Assembly: GCA_937928195.1 (NCBI GenBank)
Contig: CALEYZ010000038.1
Span: 1-11,303, forward strand
Length of the DNA stretch: 11,303 bases
Direction of reading: 5' to 3'
Origin: an uncultured Limnohabitans sp.
Lineage (GTDB): Bacteria > Pseudomonadota > Gammaproteobacteria > Burkholderiales > Burkholderiaceae_C
Made by a program: the position numbers and the translations under genes. Positions 1 through 8,139 of the stretch are shown piece after piece. The number at the start of each line of letters is the position of its first letter. Within the stretch, counting starts at the first letter, position 1. Below the pieces are notes generated by a model that saw nothing but the letters and a program-made list of their open reading frames with translations, ran no database searches and was not told the origin of the DNA.

Positions 1-1
1 T

Positions 2-166
2 GGACCTGATGAAGCTGCTGCCGATTTTTGCATCATGGGCCCGAAGGCCCATGGCGTCCCCGGACTGGTGCATTTGTTGGGCATTGAGTCGCCCGGCTTG
101 ACCAGCTCGCTGGCGATTGCGGATGAGGTGCTGGCCTTACTTCAGGCAGATTCAAGGCTTGAGTGA
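2..166 (+). CDS. FAD-dependent oxidoreductase, L-2-hydroxyglutarate oxidase-like (C-terminal end only)
   Basis: The frame is open from the left edge and gives 54 residues ending in TGA at 164-166; the start lies outside the window. The visible part contains GPKAHGVPGLVHLLGIESPG followed by LTSSLAIADEVLALL. This is the characteristic C-terminus of DAO-fold flavoproteins related to L-2-hydroxyglutarate dehydrogenase/oxidase, where the glycine-rich GIESPGLTSSLAIA stretch helps close the FAD site. Family members oxidise a 2-hydroxy or amino acid using bound FAD. Substrate specificity cannot be read from this fragment, so no gene symbol is given. The gene converges on pyrD with no spacer: the two stop codons form the palindrome TGATCA. 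The family call is fairly sure; the exact enzyme is not. Confidence 0.8.
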   Translation, partial: GPDEAAADFCIMGPKAHGVPGLVHLLGIESPGLTSSLAIADEVLALLQADSRLE

Positions 167-1213
167 TCAGGCCTTGTTCAATTGTTTCAGTGCTTGCGCC
201 ACTTCATGGACCAATGCAGGCCCTTTGTAAATGAGGCCAGTGTAGATTTGAACCACATCGGCACCCGCTTCAATTTTGCTGACGGCGTCGTACCCGCTCA
301 TGATGCCGCCCACACCAATGATGGGGAATTGTGCACCGAGGTGTGTTCGTAACAAGCGAATGACGCGGTTGCTGCCTGCTAAAACTGGGGCGCCAGACAG
401 GCCACCCATTTCATCGCAGTGAGGCATGCCTTTGACGGCTTCGCGCGACAGGGTGGTGTTGGTGGCGATGACGCCGTCCATTTGGTGCTTGCGCAGGCTG
501 CTTGCAATGACGGCTACTTGCTCATCGTCTAAGTCAGGGGCAATTTTGAGGAACACGGGAACGCGCTTTTGATGCTTCTCGGCCAGCGCTTGCTTGCGTT
601 CGTTCAGTGCTGCTAGCAGTTGGTCCAAGGCTTCGTCTGTTTGCAACGAACGCAGGTTTTTGGTGTTGGGGCTAGAAATGTTGACCGTGACGTAGTCTGC
701 GTGTTCGTACACACCACTGAGGCCAATGAGGTAGTCGTCGGTGGCGCGCTCAATGGGCGTGGCGGCATTTTTGCCAATGTTCAAACCCAGCAAGCGACCT
801 TGACTGCGGAACTTGGATTGTTTGACATTGGCCACAAAGGCGTCGAGCCCTTCGTTGTTGAAGCCCAGTCGGTTGATGAGAGCCTTGGCGTCTGGCAATC
901 GGAACATGCGGGGTTTGTCATTGCCCGGTTGTGGCAAGGGGGTGACCGTGCCAACCTCGACAAAACCAAAACCCATGGCGCCCAGACCATCAATGCAGCG
1001 GGCGTTTTTGTCGAGGCCCGCGGCCATGCCCACGCGGTTAGGGAAAGTAAGTCCGGCCAGTTGGACAGGATCGGCAATCCAGGGCTGACGGTAAGCACGA
1101 TCGAGGAACGTGTTTTGCGTGCTGGCCAATTGATTCAGCGTGAAATCGTGCGCAGCTTCAGGGTCGAGGCTGAATAAAATTGGACGGGCGAGAGTGTAAA
1201 GGTTCAGGGACAT
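167..1213 (-). CDS. pyrD: Dihydroorotate dehydrogenase (quinone), class 2
   Basis: This 348-residue enzyme oxidises dihydroorotate to orotate, the fourth step of UMP synthesis, using FMN and passing electrons to the membrane quinone pool. The N-terminal ~45 residues (MSLNLYTLARPILFSLDPEA and following) match the helical extension that docks class 2 enzymes on the inner face of the cytoplasmic membrane. The TIM barrel follows, with VGMAAGLDKNA (61-71), INRLGFNN (113-120), the active-site loop NISSPNT (178-184; S181 aligns with the catalytic serine of the E. coli enzyme), LKIAPDL, ATNTT and the phosphate-binding GVGGIMSG near the C-terminus. The length is close to the ~336 residues of E. coli PyrD, so the gene looks intact. 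The ATG at 1211-1213 is the natural start, although it lacks a strong Shine-Dalgarno. It diverges from rpiA over 42 bp. Confidence 0.97.
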   Translation of the reverse strand: MSLNLYTLARPILFSLDPEAAHDFTLNQLASTQNTFLDRAYRQPWIADPVQLAGLTFPNRVGMAAGLDKNARCIDGLGAMGFGFVEVGTVTPLPQPGNDKPRMFRLPDAKALINRLGFNNEGLDAFVANVKQSKFRSQGRLLGLNIGKNAATPIERATDDYLIGLSGVYEHADYVTVNISSPNTKNLRSLQTDEALDQLLAALNERKQALAEKHQKRVPVFLKIAPDLDDEQVAVIASSLRKHQMDGVIATNTTLSREAVKGMPHCDEMGGLSGAPVLAGSNRVIRLLRTHLGAQFPIIGVGGIMSGYDAVSKIEAGADVVQIYTGLIYKGPALVHEVAQALKQLNKA

Positions 1214-1255
1214 TGGATAATCTCGTTCAGAACAAGCATTGTCTCAAAAAAGCAT
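1214..1255. promoter_or_regulatory. Short divergent intergenic region between pyrD and rpiA
   Basis: Only 42 bp separate the two ATG codons, so promoters and leaders of the two divergent genes must overlap or extend into the coding regions. I see no convincing -35/-10 pair and no strong Shine-Dalgarno for either gene. Before rpiA there is only an A-rich run (CTCAAAAAAGCAT), and before pyrD a weak ACGAGATTATCC. That a promoter exists here is inferred from gene orientation. Confidence 0.4.
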
Positions 1256-1927
1256 ATGAATCAAGACGAATTGAAAGCATTGGTAGGTCAAGCAGCTTTG
1301 CAATATGTGGTCCCAGGCCAAATTGTGGGAGTTGGCACCGGTTCTACGGTGAATAAATTCATTGACGCACTCGCGTCTATGAAGGATCAAATCAAAGGCG
1401 CAGTGTCCAGCTCTGAAGCCTCCACGGCGCGTTTGAAGGCCTTGGGCATCCCTGTGTTCGACAGCAACGAAGTGGCTGAGTTGGCCGTCTACATTGATGG
1501 CGCAGACGAGATCAATGCACAAGGTCACATGGTCAAGGGCGGCGGCGCAGCCCTGACGCGTGAAAAAATTGTGGCAGCGCAATCCAAGATGTTTGTGTGC
1601 ATTGCAGACGAGTCCAAGCTGGTCAAAGCCTTGGGTGCATTTCCATTGCCGGTTGAAGTGATCCCCATGGCCAGCGCGCGCATCATGGCGCAATTTGCCA
1701 AGATGGGGGGGCAAGCTCAGGTGCGTATGAAAGACGGTCAAGCTTTGGTCACCGACAACGGCCAACACATCATTGATGTGAAAGGTTTGACCATTGCAGA
1801 CCCCGTGGCGTTTGAAGCAGAGGTCAGCCAGTGGCCCGGTGTGGTCACCGTTGGCGTGTTTGCCTATCAGAAGGCCCAAGTTTGTTTGTTGGGCACTTCT
1901 GAAGGTGTCAAAACGCTGAAGTTTTAA
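1256..1927 (+). CDS. rpiA: Ribose-5-phosphate isomerase A
   Basis: The 223-residue protein interconverts ribose 5-phosphate and ribulose 5-phosphate in the non-oxidative pentose phosphate pathway, supplying precursors for nucleotides. Family signatures are clear: VGVGTGST (24-31) forms the phosphate loop, SSSEAST (51-57) follows, DGADEIN (81-87) carries the two active-site aspartates D81 and D84, and KGGGAALTREK (94-104) carries K94 and the catalytic base E103. These numbers coincide with those of the E. coli enzyme, which supports the chosen ATG. Length is near the usual ~219 residues, so the gene is complete. No good ribosome binding site precedes the start. The gene diverges from pyrD and converges on prlC, with the two TAA stops overlapping in TTAA at 1924-1927. 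Confidence 0.97.
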   Translation: MNQDELKALVGQAALQYVVPGQIVGVGTGSTVNKFIDALASMKDQIKGAVSSSEASTARLKALGIPVFDSNEVAELAVYIDGADEINAQGHMVKGGGAALTREKIVAAQSKMFVCIADESKLVKALGAFPLPVEVIPMASARIMAQFAKMGGQAQVRMKDGQALVTDNGQHIIDVKGLTIADPVAFEAEVSQWPGVVTVGVFAYQKAQVCLLGTSEGVKTLKF

Positions 1928-3984
1928 GCCTGAGGCGCTGTCATGCCTTGATGGCGAAGCAGCGCATTCAAGTTGGGTTCACGGCCCCTGAAGGCCACAA
2001 AAGAAGCCAAGGCAGGGCGGCTACCGCCAGCTTCCAAAATGGCTTCACGGTAGCGTCTGCCTGTTTCTAAATTGGGCGAACCATCCGGCAAGGCTGTTTC
2101 TTCAAAGGCAGCGTAGGCATCGGCCGACAAAACTTCTGCCCATTTGTAGCTGTAATAGCCCGCCGCATAGCCACCTGCAAAGAAATGGCTGAAGGTGTGT
2201 GCCATTCGATTGAATTCAGGCGGTTGGATCACGGCCACCTCGGCACGCACGGCCCTCAGCACAGGCATGAAATCGTCTTGTGGTGGGTGTTCGCTGTGCA
2301 GCAACATGTCCAACAAAGCAAACTCAATTTGACGCAAGGTTTGCAGGCCACTTTGGAAGTTCTTCGCTGCGACCATTTTGTCGAACAATTCTCGGGGCAA
2401 AGCATCGCCTGTTTTGACATGCGTTGTCATGTGCTTCAGCACTGACCATTCCCAGCAGAAGTTTTCCATGAACTGGCTTGGCAGTTCAACCGCATCCCAC
2501 TCCACACCGCTGATACCCGACACATCGCGCTCATTCACCTGTGTGAGCATGTGATGCAAACCATGTCCAAATTCGTGGAACAGGGTGATGACGTCGTCGT
2601 GCGTGAGCAAGGGCGGTTGTCCGTCGACACCTTCTGCAAAGTTGCAAACCAAATGGGCCACGGGTGTTTGCAGCTGTTGGGTATCGGGCCTTAGCCATCT
2701 GGCGCGCACATCGTCCATCCACGCGCCACCTCGCTTGCCTGCGCGGGCCGGAGGGTCGAGGTAAAACTGGCCAACCAACTGGCCGTTGCGCTCAATCCGA
2801 TAAAAGCCAACGGCCGCATGCCAGACGGGCGCTTGGTCCTCGCGAATGCTCACCTCAAACAAGGTCTCGATGATCTTGAAAAGGCCTTGCAAAACTTTAG
2901 GGGCTGTGAAGTACTGTTTGACTTCTTGCTCGCTAAAGCTGTACCTCGCTTCTTTGAGCTTCTCGCCAATGTAAGGCCAGTCCCAAGCCTGGGGGTTTTG
3001 CAAGCCCAAGTGGTCTGCAGCGTATTGACGCATGTCGTCCAAATCTTGCTCGGCGAAGGGGCGCGCACGTTGTGCCAGATCACGCAAGAATGCAATCACC
3101 TTGGCCGGTGAGTCTGCCATCTTGGTGGCCACGGACACTTCGGCATAGTTTTTGAAACCCAGCAATTGGGCTTCTTCTTGACGCAGCTGCAAAATTTCTT
3201 GAATGAGTGCGCTGTTGTCGAGTGCTGCAAATTCTTCAGTGGCCTGATCGGAGGCGCGCGTGACGTAGGCACGGTAAAGCTGCTGACGCAATTCACTGTT
3301 GCTGGCAAATTGCATGACGGGCAAGTAGCAGGGCATCTTCAGCGTGAGCTTGTAACCGGGCTTGCCGTCTTTTTCAGCGGCTGCACGCGCTGTGTTTTGA
3401 ACATCTTCAGGCACGCCCGCTAGGGCATCTTTTTCAACGTAAAGTGCAAACTTGTCGGTCGCGTCTAATGCATTCTCACTGAACTTCTGACTCAATTCAG
3501 CCATGCGTTCTTGGATGGCTGCATAACGTGTTTTGGCGTCACCTTGGAGCTCGGCACCACCCAGCACAAAATTGCGCAAAGCATTTTTCAAAGCTTGTTG
3601 CTGTGCACCATCCAATGTGTCTGGCTTCACAGCTTTGTATTTGGCATACAAGCGCTCATCAGCGCCCAAGCGTGTCCAAAATTCTGTGACTTTGGGCAGT
3701 GCCTCGTTGTAGGCCGCGCGCAATTCTGGCGTGTCTGCCACACTGTTCAAATGGCTGACGGCACCCCATGCACTGCTGAGGCGTTCTGTGCTGACATCCA
3801 AGACTTTGGACATGGCTTGCCATTCCGCGGGAAATTCGGGTGCCGTGACGGCTTCCAGTGCTTCAGATGCTGAGGCCAACAGCACATCAACAGCACCACT
3901 GACGTGTTCTGGCTTGATTTGATCAAACAGGGGTAAGCCGCCCTGTTGCAGCAATGGGTTGAATGCGTTGGAAGTGTGCGTCAT
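1924..3984 (-). CDS. prlC: Oligopeptidase A, M3-family zinc metallopeptidase
   Basis: This 686-residue cytoplasmic enzyme (also called opdA) degrades oligopeptides, including cleaved signal peptides and products of ATP-dependent proteases. The zinc site is intact: HEFGH at 470-474 supplies two histidine ligands and the general base E471. The third ligand is E500 in DAVELPSQFMEN, spaced as in the E. coli protein. The C-terminal motif AGYYSYKWAEVLSADAYAAF contains the tyrosines that line the M3 catalytic cleft. There is no signal peptide or membrane segment. Length matches E. coli OpdA (680). The ATG at 3982-3984 has only a weak purine stretch before it and lies 23 nt after the folD stop on the same strand, so the two are probably cotranscribed from upstream of folD. 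Its last codons overlap the rpiA stop. Confidence 0.96.
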   Translation of the reverse strand: MTHTSNAFNPLLQQGGLPLFDQIKPEHVSGAVDVLLASASEALEAVTAPEFPAEWQAMSKVLDVSTERLSSAWGAVSHLNSVADTPELRAAYNEALPKVTEFWTRLGADERLYAKYKAVKPDTLDGAQQQALKNALRNFVLGGAELQGDAKTRYAAIQERMAELSQKFSENALDATDKFALYVEKDALAGVPEDVQNTARAAAEKDGKPGYKLTLKMPCYLPVMQFASNSELRQQLYRAYVTRASDQATEEFAALDNSALIQEILQLRQEEAQLLGFKNYAEVSVATKMADSPAKVIAFLRDLAQRARPFAEQDLDDMRQYAADHLGLQNPQAWDWPYIGEKLKEARYSFSEQEVKQYFTAPKVLQGLFKIIETLFEVSIREDQAPVWHAAVGFYRIERNGQLVGQFYLDPPARAGKRGGAWMDDVRARWLRPDTQQLQTPVAHLVCNFAEGVDGQPPLLTHDDVITLFHEFGHGLHHMLTQVNERDVSGISGVEWDAVELPSQFMENFCWEWSVLKHMTTHVKTGDALPRELFDKMVAAKNFQSGLQTLRQIEFALLDMLLHSEHPPQDDFMPVLRAVRAEVAVIQPPEFNRMAHTFSHFFAGGYAAGYYSYKWAEVLSADAYAAFEETALPDGSPNLETGRRYREAILEAGGSRPALASFVAFRGREPNLNALLRHQGMTAPQA

Positions 3985-4007
3985 GGAAAGAGCGTGTGTG
4001 GTTTTGA

Positions 4008-4859
4008 TTAAGCGACCAAGCGTTCAGCGGCTTCTAAGGTGTTCACCAACAACATGGTGATGGTCATGGGGCCGACGCCCCCCGGCACTGGGGTGATGTA
4101 GCTGGCAACTTGTTCTACGCCCGCGAAGTCCACATCACCACACAATTTGCCTTCGTCGTTGCGATTCATGCCAACGTCAAGGACCACTGCACCTGGCTTG
4201 ACCATGTCTGCCGTTAAGACATTTCGCTTGCCAACGGCAGCCACAATCACATCGGCCTGAAGCGTCATGGCCTTGAGGTCTTGAGTGGCGCTGTGGCAAA
4301 TGGTGACCGTCGCATTTTTCTGCAGAAGCATCATGGCCATGGGTTTGCCGACAATGTTGCTGCGACCAATGACAACGGCGTGCTTGCCTTTGAGGTCATA
4401 GCCGATGCTTTCGAGCATTTTCATACAGCCATAAGGCGTGCATGGCCAAAAGCCTGGCATGCCAGTCATGAGCGCGCCAGCACTGGCAATGTGAAAGCCA
4501 TCGACATCTTTGTCAGGCGAAATGGCCTCAATGACTTTTTGTGCATCAATGTGGGCAGGTAAGGGCAGTTGAACCAAAATGCCGTGAATGGTGGTGTCAT
4601 TGTTGAGAGCGTGGATACGGTCCAGCAATTCAGCCTCGGTCATGGTTTCTGGATATTTTTCCAACACCGAATGCAGGCCGCTGTCTTGGCACGCCTTCAC
4701 CTTGTTGCGCACGTAGACCTGACTTGCAGAATTGTCGCCCACCAACACCACAGCCAAACCTGGCGTGATGCCTTTGGCTTTGAGGGCGGTGGTGCGGCCC
4801 GCGACTTCTGCACGTAATTGTTGGGAGAGGGCGTTGCCGTCAATGCGTTGGGCAGTCAT
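4008..4859 (-). CDS. folD: Bifunctional methylenetetrahydrofolate dehydrogenase / methenyltetrahydrofolate cyclohydrolase
   Basis: The 283-residue enzyme converts 5,10-methylene-THF to 5,10-methenyl-THF with NADP and then hydrolyses it to 10-formyl-THF, feeding purine synthesis and initiator tRNA formylation. The substrate site shows YVRNK (Y49, K53), GILVQLPLP (93-101, with Q98) and DVDGFH (D120). These are the conserved catalytic and folate-binding residues. The Rossmann half contains GRSNIVGKP, the NADP-binding loop, and the C-terminal signature PVPGGVGPMTITMLLVNT is complete. Length is typical (E. coli 288). The ATG at 4857-4859 is preceded by a modest GCGAGA at suitable spacing. It is the first gene after the terminator of the two-component operon and is followed after 23 nt by prlC. 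No clear promoter is visible in the 83-bp gap. Confidence 0.97.
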   Translation of the reverse strand: MTAQRIDGNALSQQLRAEVAGRTTALKAKGITPGLAVVLVGDNSASQVYVRNKVKACQDSGLHSVLEKYPETMTEAELLDRIHALNNDTTIHGILVQLPLPAHIDAQKVIEAISPDKDVDGFHIASAGALMTGMPGFWPCTPYGCMKMLESIGYDLKGKHAVVIGRSNIVGKPMAMMLLQKNATVTICHSATQDLKAMTLQADVIVAAVGKRNVLTADMVKPGAVVLDVGMNRNDEGKLCGDVDFAGVEQVASYITPVPGGVGPMTITMLLVNTLEAAERLVA

Positions 4860-4891
4860 GGTGTGTCTCGCGAAAAAAGAATGCTTGAAGT

Positions 4892-4924
4892 AAAAACGCC
4901 CGCGAGTTGAAATTCACGGGCGTT
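4892..4924 (-). terminator. Rho-independent terminator of the response-regulator operon
   Basis: Arms at 4895-4904 (AACGCCCGCG) and 4915-4924 (CACGGGCGTT) can form a 10-bp stem with one G-U pair around a 10-nt loop. Read on the minus strand, the stem is followed directly by a run of five T (A run at 4892-4896 on the plus strand). That is the arrangement expected for intrinsic termination of transcription coming from the regulator gene, whose stop is 19 bp upstream of the stem. It separates the two-component operon from folD. Confidence 0.8.
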
Positions 4925-4942
4925 CGTCAGACTTGTATGTCT

Positions 4943-5569
4943 TTAAGATTTTGGGGCGTTTTGTCCCAATGCGATTTTCAACAAATCGGCCACCGTGTTG
5001 GCGTTCAATTTTTCCATGATATTCGCTCGGTGTGCTTCAACTGTTTTGATGCTGATGCCTAGATCGTCAGCAATTTGTTTGTTCAACCGGCCCGCCACAA
5101 TGCGCTCAAGCACTTGAGCTTCACGACCCGTGAGCTTGGACAAAAGCGCATCGCGGTTTGCGGCGTTTTGATACTCCGAGAATGATTCGCGGGCACTGTC
5201 CAGCATGCGCTCGACCAAGCTGACCAGCTCGTCTTCTTTGAATGGCTTTTGGATAAAGTCCATGGCGCCTTTTTTCATGGTGTTGACCGCCATGGGCACA
5301 TCACCGTGGCCTGTGATAAATACGATAGGCAATGGCGAGCGGCGCTCGACCAGTTTGTCCTGCAACTCGAGGCCCGTCATGCCGCCCATTCGAATGTCCA
5401 CAATGAGGCAGGCCACTTCACGTGGGTCGTACCGACTGAGGAATGATTCGGCCGAATCAAAGCATCTGACGCGGTAATCTTTGCCCTCTAAGAGCCACTG
5501 CAGTGAATCGCGAACGGCCTCGTCGTCATCGACAACGTAAACAGTTCCTTTTTTGGGTATCAAACTCAT
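4943..5569 (-). CDS. FixJ/NarL-type two-component response regulator
   Basis: The 208-residue protein is a receiver domain joined to a LuxR-type helix-turn-helix. In the receiver (about 8-125), the acidic pocket is VVDDDE (12-17), the phosphoacceptor is D58 in LIVDIRM, the switch residue is T86 in FITGHGD and the conserved lysine is K108 in QKPF. A linker runs to ~143, and the DNA-binding domain spans about 144-201 with LTGREAQVLERIVAGRLNKQ and the recognition helix GISIKTVEAHRANIMEKL. This architecture matches FixJ, TodT and StyR regulators. It lies 22 nt downstream of the histidine kinase, its obvious partner. The ATG at 5567-5569 has no recognisable Shine-Dalgarno (ACCCCTC precedes it), so translation may be coupled to the kinase gene. 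Likely targets, by position only, are aceE and its own operon. Confidence 0.93.
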   Translation of the reverse strand: MSLIPKKGTVYVVDDDEAVRDSLQWLLEGKDYRVRCFDSAESFLSRYDPREVACLIVDIRMGGMTGLELQDKLVERRSPLPIVFITGHGDVPMAVNTMKKGAMDFIQKPFKEDELVSLVERMLDSARESFSEYQNAANRDALLSKLTGREAQVLERIVAGRLNKQIADDLGISIKTVEAHRANIMEKLNANTVADLLKIALGQNAPKS

Positions 5570-5591
5570 GAGGGGTCCCAGGGTTACTAAA

Positions 5592-8138
5592 TCAATTCAA
5601 TGTATTTCCACTGGAAGGAATCCAGAAAGAAAAACAACATCCAACAACTTCGTCGGCATTGTAGAGGTTCTCGGCCGTAATTCTTCCCTGATGCGACTCC
5701 ACAATGCTTCGGCACAAATTCAGGCCAATTCCCATGCCCTCGGCTTTGGTCGAGAAGAAGGCCTCGTAAAGACGCTCCATGACCTCGGGCGGAAGGCCTC
5801 GACCGGTGTCTGTCACGGAAAAGTGCACGGAATTTTGCTGGTCAACCACTTTGGGTACCACTCGCAACTCGACATGGCGCTGACCGACGGGGCGTTCTGC
5901 CGTGTCAATCGACTCTGCTGCATTTTTCATCAAATTGACCATGACCTGTTCGATCAGGATGGGGTCCACTTGCAGTTTGGGGAGTCGGGACGCCACATAG
6001 TGCGAAAGTCGAACATTTCGGCGTCTCAGTTCGATTTCAGCCAATTCCACGGCTTCATTGACCATCGTCAGGACATCGGCATCCGCGCGGTTGGGCTCGC
6101 TTCTTTTCACAAATGAGCGAATGCGGTGAATGATTTGACCCGCGCGCTGAGCTTGGTGAGCCGTTTTTTCTAAGGCCCAAACCAGGTCTTTTTCTTCAAT
6201 TTGTTGGCCTTTGATGCGAGACAGCATGCCATTGCAATAGTTGGTGATGGCCGTCAGCGGTTGGTTCAACTCATGCGCCACGCTGGAAGCCATCTCACCC
6301 ATGGTGATCAAACGACTGGCATTTTGGGCGCGCTCTGCCTGCTGCGCTGCCAGCTCTTCTGCCTGTCTTCTGGCCGTGATGTCCGTGGCAATGACCAGTT
6401 GGGCCAAGCGACCATCAGCCCAGTGGATGTAGCGGGTTCTAATTTCTAGCCATTTCCCGAGGTGCTCAACGAATATCTCTGCTCGCTCTGCCGGTGCAAC
6501 CGTGAGGCTCTCTGTAGGCAAGCCTGCCAAGGCATCAACATCGTCCATTTCCAGTTCTGCCGTGCGAATGTCCAGCATGCCGGCTTTTTCGACCAATCCC
6601 AAATGGCCGCGGGTGTCGGTGCCAAACCATTGGCGATACAGTTTGTTGGCAAACAACAATTCGGCGCTTCCAAGGGGCGCAACCGAAACAGAGGCATCTA
6701 GCGCTTCCAACACAATTGTGAATCGTTCGTAGGATGCCGCAAGTTGCTCACGCACACGATTGGGCTCGGTGATGTCCGTCATGGAGGTCATCCACCCAGT
6801 TTGTTGACCTACTGCATCGACCAGTGGCGATACATACAAACGTGCGTCAAAAATACTGCCGTTTTTGCGCTTAACCCTGACCTGGAATCCGCCAGCAGTT
6901 TGTTTGCCACTCATCTCCTCTTCCAGCCGAGACATCAACTGTTCACGGTCCTCGTCAGGCCAGTAAGGAAAGGGGGCGACACCGCCAATCAGTTCACTTT
7001 CTTGCCAGCCAGTCATTTGACAGAATGCCAGATTGACATAGGTAATGCGACCTTCCATGTCGAGCGCGCGCATGCCTGTCAGCATGGAGTTTTCCATGGC
7101 CCTGCGAAAGTTGGTTTCGGCGATCAATTCTTTCTGAGTTTGTTGGCGCTTGCGCGTGTGTCGCCAGTTGCCAATCAGCATCCATGCCGTGAGCAGACTC
7201 AAGGAACTCACCAACCAAAAAAGCCCGCTGCCAACCAAATCCTGTGAGGTTTTCCATGCTTGCGCACGCAATATCAAGCCATTGCCAACAGGCGATACGG
7301 GTACTTCGAATTCATTGTTTTGACCAGAGATGCCTGGCAAAAAATTCCAAATGCTGGTTCTCTTGGGAATGGATTGGCCGGCGATCAAGTTGCCTTCACT
7401 GTCTAGCAAAGACACCGCATATTTGGCCAATATTTCAGTGGGGACGCCATAGCGCAGCAAACTCTCCACTGCGTACTCGGCCATGACGACACCATTGAAC
7501 CGACCTTGTGAATTGGTCAATGGCGTGTGCAATTGCAGGACCACATTGCGTGCATAGTTTTCTTGGCCAGCGCCTGGACTGCCAATGGACAAGCTGCCAT
7601 CGTCCTCCTGGGAGTAAACGGGCTGCATCAAATCGCGCGCCAAGCTGTAGCTGTTCTCGGATTCGCCCCATTTCAGCACTTCACCTACACGCCACTTTTG
7701 GCTAACCAACACACTGGGCGCAGTTTGACTGGCAACAATCTTGCGTTTGTCATCCACCCAGGCCACTGTTTGCAGCTCTGGATTTTTCATGACCAAAGAT
7801 TCAGCTCTGCGTGTGAACTCTTTGATGTCAACATCCTTATTGGAGGTATCCCTGGCCAGTCGCATGATTTGTTCTTGGCGCTCCAACAAGCGAAGTCGCA
7901 AGCGCTGCTGGCTGTATTCCACGTCGCGCTTGACCGCTTCTTGTTCGCGGTCGATCTCTTCAACGCGCAAATACCAAAATGAAAAGACAATGGCGCTGAA
8001 AAAGAGTAAAACCGAAGCCACGGGCGCCAGACTGGCGAATCGATCCTGCCTGACCGGGTTTTGGCGTTTCCACCATCGCCGCCACCAGGACATGGGTTTC
8101 ATCGCCATCAAGGCGTGGGATACGTTTTGCGACTTCAT
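5592..8138 (-). CDS. Membrane-bound PAS sensor histidine kinase
   Basis: This 848-residue protein senses a signal and phosphorylates the adjacent regulator. A tryptophan- and arginine-rich N-terminus (17-30) precedes transmembrane helix 1 (about 38-57). An extracytoplasmic region of about 245 residues (58-304) follows, then transmembrane helix 2 (about 305-323). A short charged helix with no obvious HAMP domain leads to PAS 1 (about 345-457, with YVNLAFCQMTGW and MTDIT) and PAS 2 (about 468-588, ending IATDITARR). The kinase core has the phosphoacceptor H622 in SSVAHELNQPL, the N box VNLMKNAAE (734-742), the G1 box DTGRG (777-781) and the G2 region GMGIGL (801-806). All key residues are present. 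I see no haem-binding FixL pattern in the PAS domains, so the ligand is unknown. The annotated ATG has a G run touching it; M11, M13 or M16 are alternatives. Confidence 0.92.
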   Translation of the reverse strand: MKSQNVSHALMAMKPMSWWRRWWKRQNPVRQDRFASLAPVASVLLFFSAIVFSFWYLRVEEIDREQEAVKRDVEYSQQRLRLRLLERQEQIMRLARDTSNKDVDIKEFTRRAESLVMKNPELQTVAWVDDKRKIVASQTAPSVLVSQKWRVGEVLKWGESENSYSLARDLMQPVYSQEDDGSLSIGSPGAGQENYARNVVLQLHTPLTNSQGRFNGVVMAEYAVESLLRYGVPTEILAKYAVSLLDSEGNLIAGQSIPKRTSIWNFLPGISGQNNEFEVPVSPVGNGLILRAQAWKTSQDLVGSGLFWLVSSLSLLTAWMLIGNWRHTRKRQQTQKELIAETNFRRAMENSMLTGMRALDMEGRITYVNLAFCQMTGWQESELIGGVAPFPYWPDEDREQLMSRLEEEMSGKQTAGGFQVRVKRKNGSIFDARLYVSPLVDAVGQQTGWMTSMTDITEPNRVREQLAASYERFTIVLEALDASVSVAPLGSAELLFANKLYRQWFGTDTRGHLGLVEKAGMLDIRTAELEMDDVDALAGLPTESLTVAPAERAEIFVEHLGKWLEIRTRYIHWADGRLAQLVIATDITARRQAEELAAQQAERAQNASRLITMGEMASSVAHELNQPLTAITNYCNGMLSRIKGQQIEEKDLVWALEKTAHQAQRAGQIIHRIRSFVKRSEPNRADADVLTMVNEAVELAEIELRRRNVRLSHYVASRLPKLQVDPILIEQVMVNLMKNAAESIDTAERPVGQRHVELRVVPKVVDQQNSVHFSVTDTGRGLPPEVMERLYEAFFSTKAEGMGIGLNLCRSIVESHQGRITAENLYNADEVVGCCFSFWIPSSGNTLN

Positions 8139-8139
8139 C

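Noticed and set aside
620..1177. 185-codon open frame antisense to pyrD
   Set aside because: It is internal to a complete pyrD with conserved FMN-binding motifs and has no supporting start signal or domain.
1244..1879. 211-codon open frame antisense to rpiA
   Set aside because: It fully overlaps rpiA, which has all catalytic residues; the translated product has the His/Cys-rich look of antisense shadow frames and no family signature.
4930..4943. AGAC-TTGTAT-GTCT short inverted repeat after the regulator stop
   Set aside because: A 4-bp stem is too short to support termination or binding; the adjacent 10-bp stem with a T run is the credible terminator.
5553..6116. 187-codon plus-strand frame across the regulator/kinase boundary
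   Set aside because: It is antisense to the conserved kinase ATPase domain and has no recognisable motif.
5592..8138. FixL-like haem oxygen sensing by the kinase
   Set aside because: The kinase and regulator resemble FixL/FixJ in overall layout, but the PAS domains show no conserved proximal haem histidine pattern, so an oxygen-sensor label is not supported.
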